46,087 nt of DNA, taken from Cudoniella acicularis. Taxonomy: Eukaryota > Ascomycota > Leotiomycetes > Helotiales > Helotiaceae. The stretch's first letter is position 1. The number at the start of each line of letters is the position of its first letter. The notes below the pieces were generated by a model. It was not told where the DNA came from, made no database searches, and saw only the letters and a list, made by a program, of their open reading frames with translations. The stretch spans positions 1 through 46,087 of the forward strand of contig JAAMPI010000275.1 of the NCBI GenBank assembly GCA_013054445.1, read 5' to 3'. Position numbers and translations under genes: made by a program. Shown piece after piece: positions 10,218 to 21,900 of this stretch.

Positions 10218-12308
10218 ATGCCTACGCTTGCTGTGACAAATTTCAACATAGTGGTGGGCCGAACCGTTCCATCACCCCCAAGATTTCACATGTTAATAGC
10301 CTCCAGTGTTCTGTACTTGGCGGCTTCATAACCCTCTTTGGACTGGTATCCTACCTATTCAAGGAAAAATTCTATCTTTCAGAAGCTTGTACGTGCTATA
10401 TTCAATTCGTGAAAGATCAGGCCTGTCTAACGAGGTTACTAGTGATCTCTCTCCTCGCAGGCGTCACCTTCTCTCCGCACGCCACCAACTTTGTCAGACC
10501 CCTCGAATACACGGGCTCCCAAGCGAACCTCAATGCCGTCACCTTATACTTCTGTCGTCTTGTACTTGGCGTACAATTGGTGTTAGCAGGCGTCCAATTG
10601 CCCAGTCGATATTTGCAGAAAGAATGGAAGCCGCTTGCTCTTCTTTTGGGTCCTGTTATGACTCTGATGTGGTTGGCAAGTAGTCTTATCATATGGGGAA
10701 TGGTGCCAAACCTGAGCTTTCTCTATGCACTGGCTATTGGGGCTTGTGTTACTCCTACGGATCCAGTGTTATCGAATAGTATTGTTAAGGGGAAGTTTGC
10801 GGACAAGAATGTGCCGAAGGGCCTGCAGAAGATTATCGTTGCGGAATCTGGCGCAAATGATGGCTTAGGGTATGTCTTGAAGTCTCCCAAGCTCTTGTTA
10901 ACAGTTTCGTCACATCTACTTCACCAATTCTCCCGTCATTCGCCCTGTTCTTCTTGGTTTTTCTTCTGGTCATAATTCTTAAAGTCTTTGAATGACCCCT
11001 CCCCTACCCTTCAATAAACTTAAGAGGAATGACCATGAGCTAATGTGGATCCTTTCAGTTATCCTTTTCTTTTCTTCGCACTTTTCTTAATCAAGTATAC
11101 GCAGCATGGTGGGGAGGATGGTGGAGTGAAAACAGCCATAGAGCTGTGGTTTGGAGAAACCTGGGCTTACACTATTATCCTGAGCGTTATCTATGGCGCG
11201 GCAGTTGGATGGATTGCCAAAGAGCTCCTCCATTATGCAGAAGAAAAGAAGTTTGTTGATCGAGAAAGCTTCTTAGTATTCGCAATTACCCTCGCTCTCT
11301 TCATCGTGGGAACCTGCGGTATGATTGGAAGTGATGATGTGTTGGCCTGCTTCATTGCCGGAAATGCATTTACCTGGGATGACTGGTTTCGACTGGAGAC
11401 CCTTGATGACTCACTTCAACCAACTATTGACATGTTACTCAATTTGGCCATATTCATGTGGTTTGGAGCCATTTGTCCCTGGTCGTTGTTTCTCCACAAC
11501 AATGTCATTCCAATCTACCGCCTCATATTCCTGGGACTTCTGATACTGATATTCAGGTACGTGTCTTGCAAGGCTTGTATAACAAAGCTAATACACGGTA
11601 GACGATTGCCTGTTGTTTTCGCCTTCCACAAATTCATACACCAAATAGAAGATGTACGACAAGCCGTTTTTGTTGGTTTCTTTGGACCGATTGGTGTGTC
11701 CGCTGTATTCTACCTATATATCAGTCTCGACTTTCTCGAGACAATTGAGGTAGATGGTGTTCAACGGGAGGATGCAAAGTACCTAAGTGAAGTGATGGTG
11801 GTTGTGATCTGGTTCCTAGCAATTTGCAGCATTGTAAGTCTTCCAAGATCACTCCGAGAGGCAGATCTAATCATTCCAGGTTGTTCATGGCCTCTCCATT
11901 CCCTTAGGGAAACTCGGCTTCTTCCTTCCTCGGACACTCTCCCGGGCATTTTCAACCCAAGCCACTGAGGATGAATCATCCTTCCCAATCGGCGAGCGAA
12001 TCCGGTCCACCTCTATTGGCGTCCTACGCGAGCGCAGAACCAGGGGCACCCGCTCTAGGCAGACATCTGTTGGTGGTAACTCGGTCTCAACGTCCACGAG
12101 ACCTTTGTACAGAATCGGTGGAACCATCATACATGAATCGAATAACCACACACGAACGAACACGGAATTAAACACGGGAGCGAACACCGGTAATGCGACT
12201 CCAATAGCGCCTGCGTCGCCAGCACTTGGACCAGCTGAGAGAACCATTCGTTTCCCCGATGATGCCGAGAATTTAGGGTCATCGGGGACCGAGAGGCATG
12301 TCTCTTGA
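10218..12308 (+). CDS. NHA1: Na+/H+ antiporter of the Nha1/Sod2 (CPA) family
   Basis: This plasma-membrane exchanger exports Na+ or K+ for H+ and supports salt and pH tolerance. Six exons: 10218-10253, 10307-10388, 10443-10869, 11059-11556, 11602-11833 and 11880-12308, giving 567 residues. Family landmarks are the start MPTLAVTNFNIV, the segment TPTDPVLSN near 143-151, the ion-site motif ESGANDGLGYP with Asn178-Asp179, and VRQAVFVGFFGPIGVSA in the last third. About a dozen hydrophobic segments run to residue 440. The hydrophilic tail is about 120 residues, far shorter than that of yeast Nha1 and nearer to Sod2 of fission yeast. The first intron uses a weak GTGGGC donor; I chose it because it restores the family pattern NIVCSVLGGF. 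The other junctions are phase-consistent with ordinary sites. Confidence 0.93.
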
Positions 12309-13815
12309 TGTATCGTTGTATCTAGACTACCTCCGCATTTCGGAGGGGGGAGACGGGAGTGGATAAGAGCTCAGGCGCTCACGCAGACTCGGATTCATTG
12401 CACAATTTTTAGCGGTCGTGTGCAACATCACACAACGTCATCCTCAAGCAGTATAGATTAATTCCTCCAACGTATAAATTGAGGAAAGGATGTATTTACC
12501 CTTTTCTAAAATTGCATTTCTACTCTATTACTGTGCCGTATACCCTGAACTACAAACAAACAAATTTCAACCCCCATATCATTCTCGCATCATGTTATAA
12601 AAGATATCGACAGCAGGAAAAAGTATGTCCTTATCTCCTCCCCAGAACAACTGCTGTTCCACTCACAGTTGCAATTGAGGTATCTATCTAGCATCTCCCT
12701 TTCATTCTCCGCATACACGAACCTCTTTATCATTGCCCGCCTAAGTATATTTCCGGGACCAAAAAACTCTTCCTAGGTAACCATCAACTACTGTCGTGAA
12801 ACCTGCCTCTTTGAACATCCCCAGGGAGAGCATGTCAATCTAAGCTTTGACCCCTTAATCTTCGAGCAGGGAACTACTAAGGTTATTTTTATCTTGTTGT
12901 CCTTTCTCTTTAATAACACGAAAACCAATTTCCTTTATAGCACGATCTACCTAGCCAAATCTGATTTCGCCCCTTGACCGCTTTATTAACATTCAAAAAG
13001 AGCATGAAATCGAGACTGCCCAATGATAGAGACACGCACGGCGAGATACTGTTTGATTCTGACGACACAGCCGACAAAATGGCATCGGAAGAAGTTGGCC
13101 TAGCAATGGACAGAGATACTGACGGAAAATGCTTCAGTTTGAAGATACACCCAAAGTGGAAACAAACGGGCATCTATGTCGGCTTAAGCGCTATTCATAC
13201 ATTATAATCAAACACAAACCCAGAACTAACTAAGTAGGCGATGCGCGTGAATATCTGCTCCCTTCCTATTTACGTAAACCAACCCTTTGGTAGCCAGCGT
13301 CGTTTACTTACTAACCAAGGTTGTTAGACAACTGAGTAAGATCATCCTGTAATACGGGTATATATTCTCCGAACCCAGTCAGCAATGATCCGGAGATGAT
13401 GAAGCATATCTGCTAACTCATTCGGAGCTATTAAAGTCTATTCCCCTACCTTGGGCATGCTACAACCATGCTAGGCAATCGCCATATCCTGCTCTCTTTC
13501 CCTTGGGTTCTCCTCCTCACACTGGAACACGTAGAGCGTAGCTTCCTCACATACAAGGGTCAGACCGAAGTGAAGATGCTCGGCGCTTCTCTTCACCTGC
13601 GTAATACTACTCCTGCTGTTTCTGCCGATTTTCGATACATTACTATAGAGTAGGCGTCGATTGTAGAGCGCTGTAGATCCGTACACGGCAATCTTGTGTT
13701 TAACCAACAATATTTTCTCTGCGAAGCTCTCACACTCCAAATTCTCAAATGCAATGCTTAGATATGGAGAAGTTTTCGGAACCGTTCCATTGCTTACGAA
13801 GGTCCGGTGCGCAAT
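12309..13815. other. Intergenic stretch, nothing recognised
   Basis: AT-rich spacer after the antiporter. Small frames at 12974-13207 (plus) and 13740-13471 (minus) show no domain, no splice partners and no clear coding bias. Confidence 0.45.
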
Positions 13816-14773
13816 TCATACCGCAGGCGGCCGGAGTCTCGACGTTTCTAGCCAGTATGCGCAGCCTATCACGTCTCTCGGAATATTGAGCTTCCTAAGT
13901 GTGAGTGGATCAATCTTCGTTGGCTGGTCTATATTTCGCAAGGCAATTCGGCGTGGTATGGCGCTGGATGAGTTAACTGATGGATTGGAGGATGTGGATC
14001 TGACGGACTTTCTAGTAATGGGTCGCGTCGAGGTGCTGCTGGTAGGACATTCTCTGGTAGGAATTAGGTGGTAGGGTTCGGTGGCCACGTTCAACATCTT
14101 GGGGTTGTTGTAGACCCTGACTCCGGGCAAAGCACAGCTAGGTAAGATCTGACCGGTAAGGAAGTGTTGATGGTCGACCGGTGACGAGTCACAATTCGTG
14201 ACTAAGACCCTCAACCTTGCAGCTAAGTCCTCTACCTCTACCTTCGTACTCTCATCATTGTCTTCCCATACTCGACAGCTCTCTAGCTCTGAGACCAGCG
14301 GGAGCTGCTTCGACCGCTTCGCAAAACCATGCCTAGAAAGATGCGCTTTCATTTAGAAATACTACCAAATCTTCTCTGATAGTGACTTGATGTTGTTTAA
14401 GTAACTCGAAAAAGGCCTCTGACGAGAAGCCCTGTGGATCACATTCCTCAGGTGGAACGCTGCCAGTCGAGGACTCAACGATGTTGGCGTCTAGCAGGTT
14501 CTTCGGGTGACTGTGGGCATTCCCAGAGCATACAACTTCACTCCATAGTGCCTGTATGAAAGTTGGTTCTGTGTCAGGAGGCTCGTGGCTAGAGGAAGAG
14601 CCGTGGAGGTCGTCTAGAGATTGGTAATTTGGTGGTAGTAGGGACCGAGATCGAGTGCGCTCTTCTTTTTTGTGATTCGCAGGCTGTACCTGGAAAGGAG
14701 CAGGGGGGTAGGATTCGTCGGTAGGCGTGTGCGGTTTCAGTGCCGGTACTCTTTCGGAAGAATTTTGCTGCAC
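13816..14773 (-). pseudogene. Possible coding relic: two overlapping frames of one disordered protein
   Basis: On the minus strand an open frame from 14773 to 14333 encodes about 146 Ser/Pro/Glu-rich residues. It is overlapped by a second frame, 14352-13816, of 178 residues of similar style. Neither has a convincing start of its own: the first opens with GTG right after a possible acceptor. The two could be read as one protein only by shifting frame near 14333-14370; the only direct intron candidate there (GTAGTA to CTTTCTAG) is 33 bases, which is too short. I recognise no domain. It may be a decayed gene, a gene with a sequencing error, or chance. A plus-strand frame at 13694-14074 covers part of the same stretch. 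Confidence 0.28.
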
Positions 14774-14909
14774 AAACTAGTCGCCGCAGCGATAGTGAGA
14801 AGGAAAGAGAGGCATGATAACGAAACCAGGTAGAAAAACTTCTTCTCCTCTCTCTTTTGTCGTGGTGCACACAGTTAGTCTCTTCACGTTTTCGCAGCAA
14901 TAGCATTAG

Positions 14910-15475
14910 ATGGGAGTTGCTAACGCGGCATGGCATATGACTATTGTTACACTCGCTCCGTCGTTTATCCGGCGGCCGCGCGCTCGGGCTAGGAATACCA
15001 AAATCCACGACTTCACGATGCGCACACTTTCTAATTTATCTATGAGGCCAGAGTGGCTCGATTGATGAACGATTTTGCGGCATCTCTAGGCTGGACAGCT
15101 CCAATCGATTAGACTTACCCTGAGGGCTGGCGACCGGTAGTTGTTGCGTAATTAATTATTTAACTTCCTTTCGGAAAAATCGCGATTCACCAAGGTGCCT
15201 TCTCCCCTTATATAAGCTCTGAACGCCAGAACCTGTCCGGACGCCACTGCATTAACTGCCCGCATCATAACAATTACTAGATTAAATCAAAAGCGATCTG
15301 TGTCGAGATTGCAGAGAAGGACAAGAGCCTCAAACCCCTCTAACTTTGAAATTGTTTGGTCCCTTCGTTGTTGAGATGCGTGCGTTAGAAGGTAGAGCCC
15401 TGACTTGGTGGGGTCAGAGTGGCATCGCGTGCGCGTGTAAACAATCATTAACCGTGTCGCGTTAGCAACTCCCAT
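14910..15475. repeat. 566-base unit bounded by an 18-bp perfect inverted repeat (MITE-like?)
   Basis: The 18 bases at 14910-14927 (ATGGGAGTTGCTAACGCG) recur exactly, inverted, at 15458-15475. Similarity continues inward for about 25 more bases with mismatches and small gaps (GGCATGGCATATGAC against ACACGGTTAATGA). The inside lacks a transposase frame. No clear target-site duplication is visible; the flanks share only TA-containing bases. A non-autonomous DNA transposon remnant is the natural reading, but other explanations for the repeat remain. Confidence 0.35.
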
Positions 15476-15693
15476 ATTATATCACCGTATAATCAAGACT
15501 CACGATTTCTAATATATATATGTTTGATTACATCTGGACTATTTGATGTGTCATAGGCTGTGTGGCTGTTAATCAATTGTAAGCAACTCATTATCAATTG
15601 GCCACCCATCGGGGGAGGTTTGGGGGGGGGGTCACCCTTCCTTTATACTCCATATATAGCAAAATCTCAGAGGAGCTACAGCTACAACGGCAG

Positions 15694-16112
15694 ATGGCTC
15701 CGCGACCGGCGCCGAGCGTTGTGTACCGTAAGGTTAGTAGAGCAGCAAGCACAGTACTGCAGCAGGGATTTTCTTGGAATCCTCAACCGAATGTAGGATA
15801 CTGTCCTGTGCATGCATTCGGGGGTAAGTGAGAAAGCGTTGAGAATGTTTGATAGATGACTTGCATATGCTTTTGTTATGTACATGTATTTTTGGAAAGG
15901 GTGGTGTGTGTGAGTGGTGGCAAGGGTGGTGGTTGGCTGGAGGGAAAGGGAAGGAGGGGAGGAATGTTGAATTCGAGTGGTGAGTGAAGGCTGGTGGGTG
16001 TGTTAGGCATTAGCCGTCAGAGACCGAGGGGTTGAAGAGGGGAGCACGTGATGTGTTAATTTTGTGTGATGTTGTTTCAGTTTTAGGAGTTGGTGGTAAA
16101 ATGGACGGATGA
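15694..16112 (+). CDS. Candidate two-exon microprotein, 53 residues
   Basis: ATG 15694 opens 43 codons plus one base to 15823, followed by a perfect GTAAGTG donor. An acceptor (GTTTCAG) ends at 16080 and the second exon runs from 16081 to TGA 16110-16112, in phase. The product begins MAPRPAPSVVYRKVSRAAS, continues with WNPQPNVGYCPVHAFG and ends GVLGVGGKMDG. It is basic at the N-terminus, with arginine and few acidic residues there, so a mitochondrial presequence is conceivable. A TATA-like ATATATAG lies about 45 bases before the ATG. The intron is 257 bases, long for this locus. I do not recognise the protein; the gene model rests on splice signals and phase alone. Confidence 0.35.
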
Positions 16113-17895
16113 GTTAAGATTTGTGGGCATTCCTTTTGGAATGCGGGAATTTGAATGCTGATGCGAAGGAAATATGGTGGTTTTTAAATTTGAAGGCTTG
16201 ATTGATGTCTAGGGGAGTGGCATAGGCCTGTTTATGGCCTTTATCTTGCGCATCATGACAAGCTTGACAGCTGTATTCTGGAAGTTCTAAGCACACTTGA
16301 AAGAGAGTCCGCTTCATTGGTGAGAGAATAATCGTAAAAATTTACTGTTGCTGAAGAATGGGACTTGCTTTAAAGAGAGATATTTTTAAAATTCATACTA
16401 TTCCTTTTGATATTGGGTGTATCAGCGACGTACGTAGAATTGACGGTTGGTTTGGTAGAGACGGCAGGAAAAGTTTCAATTTGGAGGGTCTTGCTATAGA
16501 AAGAACTGCTGCTCAATTAATCGGCTCTTGGAACTTCGGAATATCTTTTTCAGAGAAAAAATGCGGAAAGAGTTTAAAACGACTACCTAGTATTGTCAGC
16601 TCCGAACACTAAAGATTTAGCGAACGGAAATATCAATAATATACAAGCAAGTAACGATAGGAAGCGCGGTAGGAGCCACTGGGACATGGAATTTGAGATT
16701 TCTCCCTCCTTGTTGTCAGATGAAAAGACGCAAACAAGGATCCAGAACACGAATAAACAACAGAGAGTTGTGAGCCACTCTAAACCTGGTGACAATCCCG
16801 CAGCTACTATACATGGATGAAGGGGAGAGCCAAGGTGCCATGAATCTCTTTCTTCATGCTTGGCAATTTGGCAATTGATATACGAGAAGCTGTGTGAGTA
16901 ATGAAAATGGCGTAATCAACGAGAAAGGGTCCTTCTAAGCTTAGAAGTATGAGCATCAAAATTCGAGGCTTAGGGCATCACCACCGTAAACAATGACATT
17001 CAACTACCAATTCGTACTTCCACCGAATAGTTCCAGGTGATTGAATTTCTCGGTCCGGGCCATAGGGCTGGGAAGACTAATAAAGAAAGAGTAGGACATG
17101 GTTTGAAAATCCACTAAAATCTTGATTGAAATCTGAAATTTGGAGAGAATAATTCCATCTCTATCGAAGTCCACCCCTTTAGTGCTAGTATGTCAGTTCT
17201 TTCCTCCATTGCGAATATCGTAATTTTAATAGCACAATACAAAGTAGATCCCATTCTCGGGCGAGCTCGGCGCCCCCCTTTCTTAGCAGACGGCCCGAAT
17301 TAACAGCCACACCGTAACACGGAAAGATAGAGCAGATAAGAAAAAGGAATAAGGTGGAGTCTGATGGAGTACGGGGTAAGTGAAGCGAACAAAGTCTGAG
17401 CTTTTGGGGGAACGTCTGGAGGATATCGGGTGAAACTGGAGACGGCTGCATATTCACATAGTAGTCCGCTTGGCCCGCCTGCATAGTATTTCGTAATGGC
17501 TCCGCAGAGTGTGGCTTTAACGCTATCAAGGCCCTACTGCATACGCAAGGAAAATTGTATAGGGCGATGGAACTATGAACCGTGCTGAAAGGGTCCGTTG
17601 CGAAGCCAGTGAAGGCACAGCAGCGAAACGGCGAACATTCCCGCGTGGCTTGATCGAGGGAAGTTGTCTACTAGAAGGCGAGTGGCCAACGTCAACTCTG
17701 ATATCTCCTTGGCGAGCTCTGCCAATGCGAGGGCAAAGAGGGGCTTGCTCTACGCAAAGAGAAAAGTGTAATTATCTTTGAATGAACTTAGAAAGGATGA
17801 TCGGCAGACGCAGGAAAGGGGAGGTAGAAGCTTGCGAATTGTACGTGTAGATGCCCATACAGTAGGGGTGACGGTGCTCCTGGCGGTTGCTGGAA

Positions 17896-17916
17896 GACGA
17901 CGACGACGACGACGAC
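17896..17916. repeat. (GAC)7 microsatellite
   Basis: Seven perfect GAC units in the upstream region of the Spt23/Mga2-like gene. Confidence 0.95.
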
Positions 17917-18024
17917 TATTCCGCAATCGTTTTGCCGCCGCAAAGTTCTCGCAGGAGTGATTGTTGGTGGCCTTCGAGCCCTGCGTGGTTATCGGTCCCT
18001 GGGTGCATCTTCGGTACCTAACAG

Positions 18025-18044
18025 CCATCCATCCATCCATCCAT
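18025..18044. repeat. (CCAT)5 microsatellite
   Basis: Five perfect CCAT units followed by CCC, about 930 bases before the ATG of the Spt23/Mga2-like gene. Confidence 0.95.
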
Positions 18045-18973
18045 CCCTCTCGCTCATCCACTCTATCGAGTCTTCGTTGTGCTGCTGTACTGCTGTGCTG
18101 CGTGTGGTATCGGTGAGTGCGACCAGCCTGCATCCAGACGGCCTGATTGCATGGGAGCGGAGTAAGCCCTCACTGGACAAGTTCGAGGCAGAGGGTTGAC
18201 CGTCCTCGTGGTGGTCGAGACACAAATCTCATCTCAGGGCAGAAACACACACAACCCCCGAGTCCCCAATTCCTCGCAGCAGTTGAAACAATTCGTGACC
18301 AGACACCACGTACCACATACAACTTTGCACTGCGCAGAAAGCTTCGGGTTTGGCCTCAAAGTGCTACGACCGAAAGTTCTCGACACCTGCACTGCTGCGA
18401 GCCTGCGCCTGGCTACTACTTGTACTCCCTGTTCGGCTAGTACCTTTTAGACTAAATCGTCACCACCACAGAGAGCGGCCAGCCTCCGCCTGCCAGGCTA
18501 CTTTTACTCCACTTCGTGGCCAACCTTACACAATCGACGAACTTCGTGAGTTGCGGCCGAAGATTGCTTACCTGGACGACCTCAGTACTGATCCAGCGGA
18601 GCTAGTACACAGAGACCACATTGCAACTTGCCTCCGCGTTTGATTCCATTCGCATCTCTGCGAGCGCCGCAACGGTGACGCCTCCAGACCTTCGAGAATA
18701 ACTTTACAACAATTTCCCCTCCGACAAACAATACTTCACCCCCAGCATGCTTCCATCGAATGAAACCTCGCGGTAGAAGTGGCTGATATCCTCCGATATT
18801 TCTTGGATTGGGCTACGCAGACGAAACTTCATCGCAGACGGTGTAGCGGTCAATTTTGAGCTTCTGTCATCGGTGTGTAGAATTCCAGCAGCCGTGCCGG
18901 CTCGAGTCTAAACTTCGCAACCTTCGAAACGGTATTCTTTGCACCACACTTCACAACACCGTATTGGGGGGTC

Positions 18974-21900
18974 ATGCAGGCTTCTGCAGAGGCTGTGTAC
19001 TCTGCGAGTTCGCCGCCTTTCATCTTCGACTCGGATATGTCTGGACGATTGGATTCAGACCCTGATTTTGAGTTTTTCGATTCTAGTCTACCAGTAGAAG
19101 CTGCGAACAGCCCGGGGTTTTTCTTAGCTGAGGACTTCACTACCGACACTTCCCAATTTCTCAATTTTGGCACTCCAGCTGCAACTCCTCATAAAAGCCC
19201 GCTTCCAGGTCAGGCATCACTAATAGATACGAAAGTGCAACAAAACTTGTCTGCGCCATCTACTGCCTCCCCAGCTGGCTCCTATCCCGATACTTCATCC
19301 GAATCTTCTGGTTATAAGCGAAAATCTAGCTCCGATTCTTCTCGTTCGGGGATGAACTCCGGCGATATGACGATGGCAGAGGATGCCGACATGGGGGATT
19401 GGAAAATGGAAGACTTGGTGGGCGGAAACGACGCGTCGGGTTATAGTGGTTTCGATGGAACAATAAACCCTTCCAAGATGAGCACAAATTTCGACTTCAA
19501 CGACAAAAGCATGGAAAATGACTTTGACTTTGAGAGCGCCGCAAGCAGCCCAAGTCCGTTCGGAATTGGACTAGTTGATATGGATTCACCAGAGATGCCC
19601 ACTATCAAGCGTGATACACCACGCAAAACCTCTCCAATGTTAAAGACGAAACTTAAAAATCATAATAAGGCAAATTCAGTAAGCTATTTTCCAAATTTAA
19701 ATCTTATTTCCAAGTGCTAACAATCACTAGCAGTACTCTGTAACACAGTCCATGAATGGCCTTGCTACTACGTCAAGGGAAGCCTCTCCCCTCTCTGCGA
19801 TGGTTACAAGCCAGGGGTCTTCTCCTACAGCCTTTTTCAACAATTCGCCTTCCCCAGCCTCAGGCCTGGAATTTGTTAATGGAACAATGCTTGGTGGCGG
19901 CCCTCCTAATTCTGCCTGGCCCACAAACTTCACGAATTATTCAAATCATGGACTGCCCACTATGGCTCAAGGACTGAATCCTCCTCCAATGGCAAAAATG
20001 CCAGCACCCCAATCATTCCCACCAATGGGTCCACCTTATCAACCAGCCTTGACCATCCATCCAACCCCTCTTAAGTCTCGCGTCGAAACGCAAATTCCAA
20101 TCAAAATGACCCTTTATCCAATGCCGCAAGGTATTACCAAGCTTCACCTCCCGACGCATACAATTTCGAAACCAAAACTCCTTTCAAAGCCAACCCCAGA
20201 GAGATCACCAGACACTTTGGAATTATATACTAGTTTGGTCTGTACAAGTGCAATGCAAAACCCGGAAAATAGACGTCGAGCTTTTGAGCGTGCTGCTGCG
20301 GCACCAGCGGTGACTGAAGAAACCCCAGCCGATAATGAAGCTGAAGAGGATGAGGAAAATAAACCCCTGAATGGCGGAGACGTCAAAATATGTCCCGGCT
20401 GTATCACAAGAGAGCGTAAAAGAGCTGCGCGAAAGAAGGTCAAGAAAGTTGAAGAAGAAGAATCCTGGCATAAGGATGAGGCCAAGCGTGTTATTGTTTT
20501 CAATACTCACGAAGTCAAAGACTGGCAGGCACCTTCAAGTCAACCACCTTCGGAAGCGACCGGCGATCGAGCAGAGCCATATATTCCCGAGGGAGCTATG
20601 CAAGTCGATGCCCCCATGCGCATTGCATGCTACTGTAGGCACCAGAACGAAAAACTGGGCTTTCAGGTTATATTTACCATTAAGGATTACCAGGATCGGT
20701 TGATTGCTCAAGAGATGACTTCATCTATTATGATCACTGATGATCACAAAACCCATAATATCCCGCCTTTGACGACACAAACTTCGAGTGGATCCGATGG
20801 CCAATTATTCCCCGGAGGCTTCACTGGAGATAACACATTCGAAATGACTTCTGCTCCTCTAGGAACTATGGGTCCTTTTCGCCTCTCCCATTCCAGTTCA
20901 GATTTGCAAGGCATGCAACGCAGCTTCAATCTGCAGTTTCCAACTTCTATCAACATGAACGCTTCTCACCCTTCCCAACCTCCTTCACAAGCGACCTCCG
21001 CTACAATGACACCTCGCAACATGTCCCGCCAAACATCCCCATCCGCTTCAACTGGCCCTTCATCGAAAAAGAGAAAAGCCAGTGGATCTAGCAAGATCCC
21101 AAATGAGCTGGCAATGACGAGATTAGAAACAGCACAAATAGGTCCAGGCTCAGCCCCCCCAACTACAAACATCAGTGCTACCAGCTCAGATGCTGCCTCG
21201 CCGTTCACTCCTAATTTAACTTCCTTCCCTATGTCACTCGACCACTTTAGCCAGCCTCCAACCACTATACCTGCCATTCCTCAGCAATACAACACAGGAC
21301 CCCCGACTCCGAACAGCAATGATCAGCTTTTCCTTACAAACCACCACCGTTCCCAGTCCTTGGAGAATCTGGCGCTGGCTCAACAACAACTATATTCTGC
21401 ACCCGTTTCTGCTCACCCCAGCCGTGCACCCAGTCCGAATGGATTGAGAAATGGTGTACAGTCATATCAACAACATCAAATGGCTCAAGCAGTCGCTAAT
21501 GGCGTATATGGCATTCCTTTGAGTCTTAACCCACACCGCCCGCCAACAATCCACAAGCTGATACCCAATGAGGGCCCAAAAGCGGGTGGCATTGAGGTTA
21601 CATGTTTAGGAAGTGGTTTTTGCCAAGGCCTTGAAGTGATGTTCGGTGAATCGAAAGCCACAACAACAACGTACTGGGGGGAAACCTCCCTTGTTTGTCT
21701 TTTACCGCCATCGGCTTTTGCTGGTACAGTACCCGTGACATTCAAGCATCAACATCAGCAGCAGCAAATACAACCCTTCCCTGCGGCTCCGATCACAAAG
21801 CAACAAGCCTATTTCAAGTATGTGGATGATGATGAGCAGCAAATCATAAGAACTGCACTTTCTGTCTTGGGGCATAAAATGACTGGTAAAATGGAAGATG

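Larger units (their letters stand above)
16113..18973. other. Intergenic stretch and long leader/promoter of the Spt23/Mga2-like gene
   Basis: No gene is supported. 16113-17560 is AT-rich with closed frames. From about 17800 to 18970 the DNA is richer in C and G and carries simple repeats. Such compositionally biased DNA opens frames on both strands by chance. It probably holds the promoter and a long 5' UTR of the transcription factor gene. Confidence 0.5.

Noticed and set aside
14340..14375. 33-base intron to join the two relic frames
   Set aside because: GT...AG borders exist, but this is shorter than the minimum seen in fungi and shorter than every other intron in the window (48 or more).
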